Shown here: positions 1 through 8,206 of the stretch, one piece after another
Layout of the letters: each line of letters opens with the position of its first letter
Position numbering within the stretch: the stretch's first letter is position 1
Assembly (NCBI GenBank): GCA_964398035.1
Contig: CAYNLI010000025.1
Location: forward strand, 1 to 28,852
Source of the DNA: Saonia sp964398035
GTDB lineage: Bacteria > Bacteroidota > Bacteroidia > Flavobacteriales > Flavobacteriaceae
Direction: 5' to 3'
Length of the DNA: 28,852 nt
Made by a program: the position numbers and the translations under genes
Notes under the pieces: generated by a model
Database searches by the model: none
The model's input: only the letters and a program-made list of their open reading frames with translations
What the model was told of the DNA's origin: nothing

Positions 1-35
1 TTTATAGTTAGCTTAATTATTCGTATATTTCCTTT

Positions 36-671
36 ATGGGAATGACAATAAAATTTGAGATACAAGAAAGCATCTCGGTCTTAGAAAAGGCATTTAAATC
101 ATCAAGTAATTTTAAAATTCGTCAACGTATTCAGAGTTTATTACTTTTAAAACAAGAGAAGTTTAAACGCCAAGTAGATTTAGCTGAATATCTAGGTGTT
201 GGACATTCAACATTAAGAAGTTGGATAAAACAGTATAAAGAATGTGGTTTTGAATCTTTAACAACACTACATAGTGGGGGCAACTACAAGGGTATTATAA
301 GTGAGTCGCTTCATAAAGCCTTAGAGGAAAAAGTAAATGATTCTGAAAACCCATTTTTAGGATATTGGCATGCTGTTGATTGGGTGAAAGAGCATTTTGA
401 TCAGCGCATTAATTATCAAACGCTACGCGCTTATTTAATACGACACTTTAAAACCAAGAAAAAGCATCCCAGAAAATCCCATTACAGAAAAGACGAACAA
501 GCCCTAGAGGTCTTCAAAAAAACTCCCAAACACCCTAGAAGAACTTAGATGTAGTCTAAATAAAGATTACGCTACTGTTAATCTATATTTTCAAGATGAA
601 TCTCGTTTCGGGCTAATGACTCATGTGGGAACTGTACTTACAGCAAAAGGAGTGATACAATACTTCCAATC
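36..671 (+). pseudogene. Broken IS630-family transposase (frameshifted and truncated)
   Basis: The intact first frame runs 36-548. It has an N-terminal helix-turn-helix (QVDLAEYLGVGHSTLRSWIK, about residues 45-64) and then the linker and winged-helix region usual in IS630/Tc1-mariner transposases. At a run of seven A (516-522) the frame is lost and a stop follows at 546-548. If one base is skipped in that run, reading continues through LEELRC and on to NLYFQDESRFGLMTHVG. That stretch is the first catalytic-Asp region of the DDE domain (Asp near 595). Homology fades near 670, where another element seems to begin, so the other two catalytic acids are absent. The A7 run could be a mutation, a sequencing error or a programmed slippage site. 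Since the rest of the domain is gone, the gene is dead either way. Confidence 0.85.
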
Positions 672-690
672 TGTAGGACAGTTTAAATGT
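672..690. repeat. Possible terminal end of the minus-strand IS3-type fragment
   Basis: IS630 similarity stops at about 670, and the next bases begin TGTAGGACAG. IS3-type elements end in 5'-TG...CA-3'. This sequence lies just beyond the stop codon of a minus-strand IS3-type transposase tail (704-814), where that element's right end is expected. The assignment rests on position and the TG terminus only; no matching left end is present. Confidence 0.3.
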
Positions 691-703
691 ATTACTTAGT
701 TTA

Positions 704-814
704 TTATGCTGCAATTTTCTTAGCTTCATAAACTTGATTTGGTGGCACTTTTCTTATTTCAGTGTGTCTTCTTTTTGTATTATAGAATTCAATATACTGG
801 TTTACCATTTGATA
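704..814 (-). pseudogene. C-terminal remnant of an IS3-type transposase (about 36 codons)
   Basis: Read on the minus strand, a short open stretch encodes NQYIEFYNTKRRH followed by PPNQVYEAKKIAA and a stop at 704-706. This matches the end of IS3-family (OrfB-type) integrase cores, where a YN.KR.H motif precedes a P..VY motif close to the C-terminus. A stop codon lies in frame just upstream and the plus-strand IS3 fragment begins immediately after, so everything N-terminal is missing. It differs in sequence from the plus-strand fragment (YNKKRLHSSLGYKTP), so it is a different IS3-type element. Confidence 0.6.
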
Positions 815-1132
815 TTACTTTTTCATTCAGATAGAGGAATACAATATGCTTCAAAAGAATTTAGAAAAATAATTAAGTCTAATTCTTTAATTACTCAGTC
901 TATGAGTAGAAAAGGAAATTGCTGGGATAATGCTGTGGCAGAATCCTTTTTTAAAACACTAAAGGTTGAACTAATTTATGGAAATGAATTAGAATCTATT
1001 GAGCAGGCTAAAACTAGTATTTTTGAGTACGTAGAAGTATGGTATAATAAAAAACGATTACATTCTTCTTTAGGATATAAAACCCCTTATGAAGTAGAAC
1101 AAGAATTTTATCAATTTAAATATGTAGCATAG
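815..1132 (+). pseudogene. C-terminal half of an IS3-family transposase (OrfB/DDE core)
   Basis: Recognisable homology begins at LLFHSDRGIQYAS, the second catalytic-Asp region of IS3-family DDE integrases. It continues through SRKGNCWDNAVAESFFKTLK, which holds the catalytic Glu, and YNKKRLHSSLGYKTP, ending at a natural stop. The first catalytic Asp and the whole N-terminal region, including OrfA, are absent. The open frame extends upstream to a TTG at 734, but 734-814 encodes unrelated sequence that is the antisense of another IS remnant. No functional transposase can be made. The fragment lies 86 bases beyond the end of the DUF58 gene, so insertion occurred downstream of that operon. Confidence 0.85.
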
Positions 1133-1160
1133 GTCTTAGGAAATTTGTCCGCCTTTTTGT

Positions 1161-1170
1161 TGCAAGTCCA
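1161..1170 (+). repeat. Right terminal end of the plus-strand IS3-type element
   Basis: About 30 bases after the transposase stop the sequence TGCAAGTCCA ends in the CA dinucleotide typical of IS3-family right ends. The preceding bases (1139-1160) are non-coding and T/G-rich. No partner left end or target duplication is visible, because the left part of the element is missing. Confidence 0.4.
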
Positions 1171-1217
1171 CTTAATATGCTTTCTGTTCCTAGTTCACTC
1201 CTAGAATAATTTAGGGA

Positions 1218-2552
1218 TTATATCAATCCCCTTGCTTTAATTTCTAAATATTTATTTATAGTATTTACCGTGAGGTCTTTAGGCTTGGTCAAAATAGTTT
1301 GTATGCCATGTTTGCGAAGTTCATTTACAACCAATTTCTTTTCATAGACAAACTTCTCTGCAATGGTCTGTTCAAAAATTTGATGAGTGCTTTCAGCTTG
1401 TTTGTCCACAAATTGGGTCAGTTCTGTATTTTCAAAGAAAATGACCACCAATAAATGTTGCTTGGCCATAGCTTGCAAGTAGGGGAGTTGTCTATGAAGC
1501 GCATCCATGGTTTCAAAATTGGTGTACAATAATAGGAGACTTCTGTGTGTAATGTTTCGTTTTACATCTATATAGAGCCTACTAAAATCACTTTCAACAT
1601 AGTTGGTCTCTAAATTATAAAGCGTTTCTAAAATAAGGCTCATTTGTGAGCTTCGCCTTTCTGCCACTACTCGGTTATCTATCTTATTGCTGAAAGCGAA
1701 CATACCTGCCTTATCGTGTTTTTTTATGGCAATGTTACTGATGACCAAAGTGGCATTTATGGCATAATCCAAGAGGCTTAATCCTTCAAAAGGCATTTTC
1801 ATGACTCGTCCTTTATCAATAACAGAATAAATAGGTTGGGATTTTTCATCCTGAAATTGGTTGACCATGACCTGGTTTTTCTTGGCCGTGGCCTTCCAAT
1901 TTATGTTTCTGATGTCATCTCCTTGAACATATTCTTTAATCTGCTCAAACTCCATGGTATGCCCTATACGGCGTATTTTTTTTAGTCCATACTCAAACAA
2001 CCTATTGGTAAAGGCCATTAAATCATACTTTCGCAATTGTAAGAATGATGGGTATACAGGAACTTCTTGCTCATTGTTGAACGTATATTTACGGGATACC
2101 AATCCTAGAGGAGAACTTGCAAAAACATTTAAATTGCCAAAAGAATAAACACCCCTCTCTACTGGGCGTAGCATATACTTGAATTTTTTACTTTCTCCTT
2201 TTGCAATTTTGGTGACAATGCCAAAATCTCTTTTTTGAAACTGATGTGGAATTTCATCTAAGATTTTCAATGTACTGGGAAAAAGATAGGTATTGGTGAG
2301 TTGAATGCCAATGTCATTATCATCGCCATTGGATAATTTTTCTGGAACCAACCGCCCTCCAGAAATAGTTCCTTTAGATGCAAAGACCAATATTAGGTCT
2401 ACTATAAACACGATTAAAAACATAAAAAATAACAGCTTTACAGCTCCGTATATATCTGGAAAGATATAAGAGACCAAAAAGCCCATGATTAGGCTTGTTA
2501 GCACGATAAAAAATCGCTTTTGTAAATAGGTATTTTTAAATATGCGTTTCAT
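1218..2552 (-). CDS. DUF58 domain protein (VWA-like), last gene of the MoxR operon
   Basis: This 444-residue protein has two membrane segments near the N-terminus (about 13-30 and 38-57), then a beta-rich region. The DUF58 signature follows: GDDIRNINWKATA at about 211-223, then a VWA-like fold from about 240. The usual metal-site motif DxSxS is replaced by D246-K-G-R, a variant seen in other DUF58 proteins, so metal binding is doubtful. DUF58 proteins are almost always encoded next to MoxR AAA+ ATPases, as here with a 57-base gap, and are thought to be their VWA-type partner. It is the last gene of a six-gene minus-strand operon; IS debris begins 47 bases beyond its stop. The family assignment is firm, the cellular role is not known. 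Confidence 0.9.
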   Translation of the reverse strand: MKRIFKNTYLQKRFFIVLTSLIMGFLVSYIFPDIYGAVKLLFFMFLIVFIVDLILVFASKGTISGGRLVPEKLSNGDDNDIGIQLTNTYLFPSTLKILDEIPHQFQKRDFGIVTKIAKGESKKFKYMLRPVERGVYSFGNLNVFASSPLGLVSRKYTFNNEQEVPVYPSFLQLRKYDLMAFTNRLFEYGLKKIRRIGHTMEFEQIKEYVQGDDIRNINWKATAKKNQVMVNQFQDEKSQPIYSVIDKGRVMKMPFEGLSLLDYAINATLVISNIAIKKHDKAGMFAFSNKIDNRVVAERRSSQMSLILETLYNLETNYVESDFSRLYIDVKRNITHRSLLLLYTNFETMDALHRQLPYLQAMAKQHLLVVIFFENTELTQFVDKQAESTHQIFEQTIAEKFVYEKKLVVNELRKHGIQTILTKPKDLTVNTINKYLEIKARGLI

Positions 2553-2609
2553 TTGTCTTTAATCATTACACTGGGATGTTCTAGACTCTGCTTAAATTGA
2601 CAGTAAAAA

Positions 2610-3602
2610 TCATCTAGGAACCTCTATGGTTTCCATAATTTGTTGCACTACTTTTTCTGCCGTAAAACCTTCCATTTCTCTTTCTGGGGTTAAAATAATA
2701 CGATGGCAAAGAATAGGGGCCACTACTTTTTTAATATCATCTGGCGTAACAAAATCCCGACCATTGATAGCTGCCAAAGCTTTGGAAGCATCCATAATGG
2801 CAATAGAAGCCCGTGGAGATGCACCTAAATATAGGTTGGCATTTGTGCGTGTATTGTTTACAATGGAAGCAATGTATTTTAAGAGATTGTCCTCTACTAT
2901 GATTTCTTTAATGGTGTCTTGGGCAGTGGCAATTTGTTTTGCGGATAGCACTGAGGAAACCATGCTTTCCACATCTTTGTTTTTTTGTTTATGCTTGTTT
3001 TCCAAAATCTTCACTTCTTCTTCCAAAGAAGGATAATCAACATTTATTTTAAAAAGAAAACGGTCCAATTGTGCTTCTGGCAAACGATAGGTGCCTTCTT
3101 GTTCTATGGGGTTTTGGGTTGCAAATACCAAGAATGGTGGCTGCATTTCATATTCCCTGCCGTCAATAGTGATTTGTCTTTCGGCCATGGCTTCAAACAA
3201 AGCAGCTTGGGTCTTTGCTGGGGCACGGTTTATTTCATCAATTAAAATAATATTGGAAAATATGGGGCCTTTTTTAAACTCGAATTCAGATGTTTTTACA
3301 TTGAATATGGAAGTTCCCAAAATATCGCTGGGCATAAGGTCTGGTGTAAATTGTATTCGACTAAAATCTACATTCAAGGTCTTTGCCAATAATTTGGCTG
3401 TGACTGTTTTGGCAACACCTGGCACGCCTTCTATTAAAGAATGGCCATTTGCCAGTATGGATATAATAAGCAATTCTATCATGTCTTCTTGGCCAATAAT
3501 GACCTTGCCCAATTCTGCTTTTATTTTACCCACTGATTCCTGTAATTGGGTCAGGTCTATTCTGCTGTTGAATTCCAATGGTTTCTTTTCCTGTTCGTCC
3601 AT
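2610..3602 (-). CDS. MoxR-family AAA+ ATPase
   Basis: All AAA+ elements are visible in this 330-residue protein. Walker A is GVPGVAKT (59-66, with Ala in place of the usual third Gly, normal for MoxR). Walker B is ILIDEIN with D122 and E123. Sensor 1 is ATQNP (161-165), an arginine-finger candidate sits in LDRF (R181), and sensor 2 is GASPRAS (R264). MoxR ATPases are chaperone-like and act with VWA-domain partners to mature or activate protein complexes. The likely partner is the DUF58 protein encoded next downstream. The gene starts 3 bases after the stop of the DUF4350 gene, so the two are co-transcribed. It has no membrane segment and is presumably cytosolic, working on the inner face of a membrane complex built by its neighbours. 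Confidence 0.95.
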   Translation of the reverse strand: MDEQEKKPLEFNSRIDLTQLQESVGKIKAELGKVIIGQEDMIELLIISILANGHSLIEGVPGVAKTVTAKLLAKTLNVDFSRIQFTPDLMPSDILGTSIFNVKTSEFEFKKGPIFSNIILIDEINRAPAKTQAALFEAMAERQITIDGREYEMQPPFLVFATQNPIEQEGTYRLPEAQLDRFLFKINVDYPSLEEEVKILENKHKQKNKDVESMVSSVLSAKQIATAQDTIKEIIVEDNLLKYIASIVNNTRTNANLYLGASPRASIAIMDASKALAAINGRDFVTPDDIKKVVAPILCHRIILTPEREMEGFTAEKVVQQIMETIEVPR

Positions 3603-3605
3603 ATG

Positions 3606-4817
3606 CTATTTCTTAAATGTGTCTATTTTTTTGTTCAATGCAATTACATCTTGTTCAGAATGCTGTGTTTTGTTTCTTAGATGGATAATAAAATCTATTA
3701 GTTCTTTTGTTTCCTTTATGGTTTTACCTGATTTGGCAGCTAAATCCCGAGCGGTCTTATCATTCATTGTTGAGGTATCCATATAATAATGGCTACGGAT
3801 ATGTTCTAGAAAATAATTCAATTTTTTAGAAATAAGGTTGGTGTAATCTTTATGCTGATAATAGAGACTGCCCACAGTACGTGCAAATTCTACAGATGAG
3901 TTTTCTAACGGCTCAATGACGGGAATAATGCGTTGTTCTCTTTTTGCCTTAAAAATCACAAATACTAACAACCCTAATATAGTGAGGTAATAGGCCCACT
4001 TTAGGGAAATTTGATTTAAAACAAAACGCATGGGAGAGTCTATAATTCTTCGTCCAGATTTTTTGTAATTGTCCCAATAGGTAGTTTTGTTTTTTAAATA
4101 GGAAAGGGTATGTGCCACATAGTTTTGATTTTCCCTTAGCATATAATAGTTGGTAAATGCTTGGGGCGTACTGTTTAGATAAAAAGACCCTTTGCCAAAC
4201 TTGACTTTTATATAATTTACTTTTGGTCTGCCATCATCTGTGGTTTCTTGTAGCAGGTTTTTCTGCGGTTTGTATTTTAAGTGACCTAAAATAGTGGTGT
4301 TCAAGGTATCAACACTTGTAAAATATGTTTTATAGAGCCCTCTGGAATACAGGTAATTCTTTTTAGGAAACCCTTTGTTGGTAAGGTTGATAGCAATTGT
4401 ATCTTCTATAACTGAATAGTTGGATTCCACTTCAATATTTAGTGTATCGGCTATCTGCCCTCCAAAGCTAGTGGCTGCAATAAAAACCGAATTGCCATCA
4501 CTTACATAATCTAATAGTTCTCTACTTTCCTCATCATCAAAATAGATGTAGTTATTTATGAAGATGTAATTGGATGTTGCATCATGGTCCCTATATGTTA
4601 ATGTTTCATATGGACTTTCTTCAATGGAAATAATGGTGTCATTTGGAAATAGGTTGGGCAATTCATTGAACAGCACATGACTGCCAAAAGGTATTTTATC
4701 AGAAGCGTAATAGGATGGTCTCCAATTTAACGGTTTTGGACGTGTTATTTCTGTTACAATAATCGTAATGAGTACTGCAACAAAAATCCCTATGATGATT
4801 TTAGCACGTTTATCCAC
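3606..4817 (-). CDS. DUF4350 domain membrane protein
   Basis: This 403-residue protein has a membrane anchor at about 8-23, a large presumably periplasmic domain of roughly 260 residues, a second membrane segment (WAYYLTILGLLVFVIF, about 275-290) and a cytosolic C-terminal tail of about 110 residues. The periplasmic part opens with the conserved YYASDKIPFGSHVL stretch and resembles the DUF4350 family, which has a Rossmann-like, GATase-like fold. The start codon is GTG; no in-frame ATG lies near it and the upstream gene ends 2 bases before. Its place between DUF4129 and MoxR genes is the usual one for this family. The C-terminal tail is available to contact the MoxR ATPase, but that is inference. 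Confidence 0.8.
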   Translation of the reverse strand: MDKRAKIIIGIFVAVLITIIVTEITRPKPLNWRPSYYASDKIPFGSHVLFNELPNLFPNDTIISIEESPYETLTYRDHDATSNYIFINNYIYFDDEESRELLDYVSDGNSVFIAATSFGGQIADTLNIEVESNYSVIEDTIAINLTNKGFPKKNYLYSRGLYKTYFTSVDTLNTTILGHLKYKPQKNLLQETTDDGRPKVNYIKVKFGKGSFYLNSTPQAFTNYYMLRENQNYVAHTLSYLKNKTTYWDNYKKSGRRIIDSPMRFVLNQISLKWAYYLTILGLLVFVIFKAKREQRIIPVIEPLENSSVEFARTVGSLYYQHKDYTNLISKKLNYFLEHIRSHYYMDTSTMNDKTARDLAAKSGKTIKETKELIDFIIHLRNKTQHSEQDVIALNKKIDTFKK

Positions 4818-4819
4818 AG

Positions 4820-5545
4820 TTATTTAGGTAAAAGATTTGTTAAAGCTGCAAACCTAGCTTGTGCTGCTTCATATTTAATTTCATCTATGGGTTGTTCCCC
4901 GTACCAAATGTAATCGTACAAATAAGATACTTCTTTAAAAAGAGATTTTAAGTTTGGAATCTCAATTTCTTTCTGATAATCAGAATTTGTTTTCTCATAC
5001 TGCCATTCAATAATATTCTTTTGGGAAAGTGTTTTTAATGTTCTTAAATAGTGATAGCGTACAGCTAACCGATGGTTTTTTTCTTTTAAAGCGTTTTTTA
5101 TCAGAGCCTCCAAGGCTATATTTTCTATATGTTCTTCAGACAGGTCTATATCTACTATAGTGACAGCTTTTTTTGTGAATACGGATGATAAATTTTCGCC
5201 TACTAAAAATTTTATCAAAAGGTAAAGAGCCAATATGCCCATAAGGACATAAATAAAATATTCTATGATGATAAGAATGTTTGGCGGTATGTTGATTCCG
5301 AAAGTGTTTTTCAGTCCTTTAAAAACCCAATCAATGAAACGGACCAAAAGATTTTGTGATTCACCTGTAGCGATATCATAATTAAAATCATCACCCACAT
5401 ATTTATCTTTCAAATTTTCATTGAAAGAGCGAGATTCAACCACTTGGTTTTCATCTTTGGGCACGGGAATTGAATCTTTTTCCTGTTGGGAATACCCAAA
5501 GAATGAAGTGCTTAAGATGACTAATGTGAAGTAAAATTTTATCAC
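4820..5545 (-). CDS. DUF4129 domain protein
   Basis: This 241-residue protein has an N-terminal signal sequence (hydrophobic to about residue 18, ending FFGYSQQ) and a short periplasmic stretch. A membrane segment (about 91-111, IIIEYFIYVLMGILALYLLI) follows, then a cytosolic helical C-terminal domain. That domain contains HRLAVRYHYLRTLKTL and ends with YDYIWYGEQPIDEIKY, the aromatic W-Y-G pattern typical of DUF4129. The start is GTG and its G is shared with the TAG stop of the upstream gene, which implies translational coupling. DUF4129 domains also occur fused to transglutaminase-like proteins. Here the protein stands alone in the MoxR/DUF58 operon. Its biochemical role is unknown. Confidence 0.8.
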   Translation of the reverse strand: MIKFYFTLVILSTSFFGYSQQEKDSIPVPKDENQVVESRSFNENLKDKYVGDDFNYDIATGESQNLLVRFIDWVFKGLKNTFGINIPPNILIIIEYFIYVLMGILALYLLIKFLVGENLSSVFTKKAVTIVDIDLSEEHIENIALEALIKNALKEKNHRLAVRYHYLRTLKTLSQKNIIEWQYEKTNSDYQKEIEIPNLKSLFKEVSYLYDYIWYGEQPIDEIKYEAAQARFAALTNLLPK

Positions 5546-6492
5546 TAATCCAAATTTCCTATTTGTTCTATTTTATTTCTTGTGTTGGTGTTGTATGTTT
5601 TTTCATGTAGGGAATAATACAGGATTCCATTTACAAATTGTGATAGGCATTGCCCAAAAACACCCGCAATTAAAAACATGCAAGTACCCAAGGTGTAAAT
5701 TATTTTTGGGACAATGGACGCCGATACATCAACATCATTTTCCACTACATGAAACGTATAAATCCCTATAATAATACCTGGAATCATCATAACAACAAGA
5801 ACCAATATGCCATTTAAAAGACCAAGTATAAAATTTACCCCAACAGTTTTCCAAAAGTTTTTGGTTGTTAAGGCCCATCCTTCCCCATAGGCTTCTGTAA
5901 CTCCTTTGTTGTCTTTTAACATACTGAAAAAAGAAACTCCAAACCAACCCAATATAAAGAATATAAGAATGTAATATGCAATAGCACCTATAAGCGGAAT
6001 GATTGCAAATATGATGCCTACAACGGAGGCACCCACATAGATTGCCACTAAAAGTAGAACAAAAAGTATAATGTTTCCCAACCGTTGTTTTACAAAATTC
6101 CAGACGTCTTTTTTATCAAAATCATTTCCTTTATGAGTTTCATAATTTATCATATAAGCAGCGGCAAGGCTATAGTTCAATACTGCTACCATAATAAATA
6201 TGATAAAGTACAGTATGCCGCCAAAACCCAAATACATTAGGTAGGACTCGTTAAAATCATTTGCAGACCCAACAGTGTTGTTACTTTGATAAGTAATCAA
6301 CCCTATAAAACCAGAAACGAGTAAGTAGCTTACAATAAGAAGCCCTATTAAGAAAATACCATTGTAGTTTAAAAAAATATTAGCAAACTTTTTTAAATTC
6401 TGTTTTAAGAAGTCAAAATAGGTAGTGATGATGTCTCCAAAGTCACGATTTATTTTTAGTTCTATATACTTATTCTTTGTACTGTTTTGCAT
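5545..6492 (-). CDS. Polytopic membrane protein of the MoxR operon, unknown function
   Basis: This 315-residue, very hydrophobic protein has about six membrane segments, at roughly 43-68, 90-115, 135-160, 160-190, 215-240 and 265-290. An N-terminal amphipathic stretch (DFGDIITTYFDFLKQNLKKF) precedes them. I recognise no catalytic motif. Its general build resembles the Gly-rich DUF4013 or glycerophosphodiester-phosphodiesterase membrane-domain type proteins found beside RDD and SpoIIM proteins in this kind of locus. It overlaps the upstream SpoIIM-like gene by 23 bases and shares one base with the downstream DUF4129 gene, so it is made as part of the operon. It probably forms part of the membrane module. 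Confidence 0.75.
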   Translation of the reverse strand: MQNSTKNKYIELKINRDFGDIITTYFDFLKQNLKKFANIFLNYNGIFLIGLLIVSYLLVSGFIGLITYQSNNTVGSANDFNESYLMYLGFGGILYFIIFIMVAVLNYSLAAAYMINYETHKGNDFDKKDVWNFVKQRLGNIILFVLLLVAIYVGASVVGIIFAIIPLIGAIAYYILIFFILGWFGVSFFSMLKDNKGVTEAYGEGWALTTKNFWKTVGVNFILGLLNGILVLVVMMIPGIIIGIYTFHVVENDVDVSASIVPKIIYTLGTCMFLIAGVFGQCLSQFVNGILYYSLHEKTYNTNTRNKIEQIGNLD

Positions 6493-7441
6493 GTTTTTTA
6501 TTTAAAATTATTGGGTACATGATGTAATAAAATATAATCAATGCCAATGAACTACCAATAATAAGAAACGCCAGCCATGTTGGCATATTGGAATAACGGG
6601 TGATAAAACCTTCAATAAACCCAGCGATTATAAAAAAGGGCAGGGTGCTTACCACCACTTTTAACCCGTCTTTAGCTCCTCTCATAAAGGAAACCCGTCT
6701 AGAAAAAGTTTTGGGAAACAGAATACTGTTCCCCATGATAAGACCAGCACAACCTGCAATGATTATAACAGAAATTTCTATGGTACCGTGCAGCCATATT
6801 TGTTTGTTGGCCTCAAAAAAAACGCCTTTGGTATAGAAAAAAGTAATAAAGGCACCCAGCATTACACCATTGCTAAAAAGAATATAAGCAGTTCCAATAC
6901 TGGTGACAACCCCAAAGGCAAAGGCTAAAAAGGCAACACGAATATTATTAATGGTAATGCCCAAGAAACTACCAATTTCACTGCCTCCCTTGTATATGGC
7001 AGTAGGGTCACCTTCTGCAATATTGTTGAGTGTGGTGTTTACATAGGCATCTCCTAGAATCAACCGTACAAATGTAGCATCATTAATAGCAGAAAGACTG
7101 CCAATTGCAGATGCCACTGCAAAAATTAAAAATGCAATTCCCAAAGTTTTATGGTATTGTCTAAAAAAGAGAGGAAACTCTTTAAGCCAAAAGTCCAGAA
7201 TACGGTTTCTGCTTTCTTTTTTATTTTTGTAAATTCTCTGATGGGCCTGTGAAGCCAATGAGTTTAAATACAATAAAGTCTTACTTTCTGCGTAATACGT
7301 CTGTGCATAAGCCAAATCATTGGTCAGTTGAATATAGCCATTGGCAAGTTCGTCTGGGTTAATATTGGAATTAAGGGTAATGGCTTTTTCAAATGCAATC
7401 CATTTTTCCTTATTTTGCTTTACAAAAGCGGCTTCGCGCAT
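6470..7441 (-). CDS. SpoIIM-like (DUF95) membrane protein, first gene of the MoxR operon
   Basis: This 323-residue protein has a soluble, helical N-terminal region (1-95) with several Tyr-rich turns, then about six membrane helices from residue 97 to the end. The family's signature H-G-x-x-E is present as LHGTIEIS (H218, E222) at the start of a membrane helix. In Bacillus, SpoIIM belongs to the engulfment complex. In non-sporulating bacteria such as this one, the homologue is usually found with RDD, DUF58 and MoxR genes, as here, and its role is unknown. It heads the six-gene minus-strand operon. An RDD gene diverges only 36 bases away, so the two promoters must overlap or lie inside coding sequence. 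Confidence 0.85.
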   Translation of the reverse strand: MREAAFVKQNKEKWIAFEKAITLNSNINPDELANGYIQLTNDLAYAQTYYAESKTLLYLNSLASQAHQRIYKNKKESRNRILDFWLKEFPLFFRQYHKTLGIAFLIFAVASAIGSLSAINDATFVRLILGDAYVNTTLNNIAEGDPTAIYKGGSEIGSFLGITINNIRVAFLAFAFGVVTSIGTAYILFSNGVMLGAFITFFYTKGVFFEANKQIWLHGTIEISVIIIAGCAGLIMGNSILFPKTFSRRVSFMRGAKDGLKVVVSTLPFFIIAGFIEGFITRYSNMPTWLAFLIIGSSLALIIFYYIMYPIILNKKHAKQYKE

Positions 7442-7477
7442 ACGGAGAATTTACTAAGAGTTAAAAATAACATTAAA

Positions 7478-8203
7478 ATGTCCAACCTTCAAATCAATAC
7501 AACGCAAAATGTTAACCTAGATTATAAAATTGTTAGTATTGGGGAACGCATTATAGCTTTTTTTATAGATGCTTTTATTTTATACCTCTATTCTATTTTG
7601 GTAAATCTCATTGGCAATGCTATAGGGTATGTGTTTGATGATTCTTGGACACAACGCGGATTAGTGGCTTTAATTTTTCTACCGGCCATGTTCTATAGTT
7701 TAATAATGCACAGTTTGTTCAATGGGCGTACGGTGGGGAAAATGTTGTTGAAGATGCGAGTGGTAAAAGTAGATGGATCTCCTGTAGAGTGGTCCAATTA
7801 TTTGGTAAGGTGGATGTTGCGTTTGGTGGATATTTGGCTTTTTGTGGGATCTATTGGGCTGTTGACTATTCTTTTTTCTGAACGAAGACAACGATTGGGA
7901 GATGCAGCAGCAGGAACAGTGGTGATAAGCACCAAAAACAAAACCAAAGTGTCCCACACTATTTTGGAAGAAGTAGAAGAAGAGTATGTACCCAAGTTTA
8001 CTAATGTTACTCTATTGACGGATAAGGATGTACGTCTTATCAAGGAAACATACCATATTGCAAGAAGAAGTAATGATTTTAAAACATTGAAAGCTTTGCG
8101 GGATAAGGTGGAAAATATATTGGAAACCACTTCAGAACTGTATGATGTACAATATTTGGATACCGTTTTAAAAGATTTTAATTTCTACACCCAAAAACTT
8201 TAA
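7478..8203 (+). CDS. RDD family membrane protein
   Basis: The open frame extends upstream to 7328 but would then overlap the divergent SpoIIM-like gene. The ATG at 7478 (MSNLQINTTQNV) fits the family start and gives 241 residues. The RDD domain occupies about residues 18-150, with Arg and Asp in GERIIAFFIDAFIL inside the first membrane helix. Two further helices follow, with NGRTVGKMLLKMRVVKVDG between them, and RWMLRLVDIW. A cytosolic helical tail of about 80 residues, which RDD proteins often lack, follows and could bind a partner. RDD proteins have been linked to ion transport in a few cases. Here the gene diverges from the MoxR/DUF58 operon, where RDD proteins are common members. Confidence 0.88.
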   Translation: MSNLQINTTQNVNLDYKIVSIGERIIAFFIDAFILYLYSILVNLIGNAIGYVFDDSWTQRGLVALIFLPAMFYSLIMHSLFNGRTVGKMLLKMRVVKVDGSPVEWSNYLVRWMLRLVDIWLFVGSIGLLTILFSERRQRLGDAAAGTVVISTKNKTKVSHTILEEVEEEYVPKFTNVTLLTDKDVRLIKETYHIARRSNDFKTLKALRDKVENILETTSELYDVQYLDTVLKDFNFYTQKL

Positions 8204-8206
8204 GTT

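Noticed and set aside
1214..1230. Hairpin GGGATT/AATCCC around the DUF58 stop as a terminator
   Set aside because: The stem is only six bases, overlaps the coding end and lacks a U-run.
3091..3786. 231-codon plus-strand open frame antisense to the MoxR and DUF4350 genes
   Set aside because: It lies opposite well-conserved coding sequence, has no recognisable domain and spans the MoxR/DUF4350 junction. It is a by-product of codon use on the other strand.
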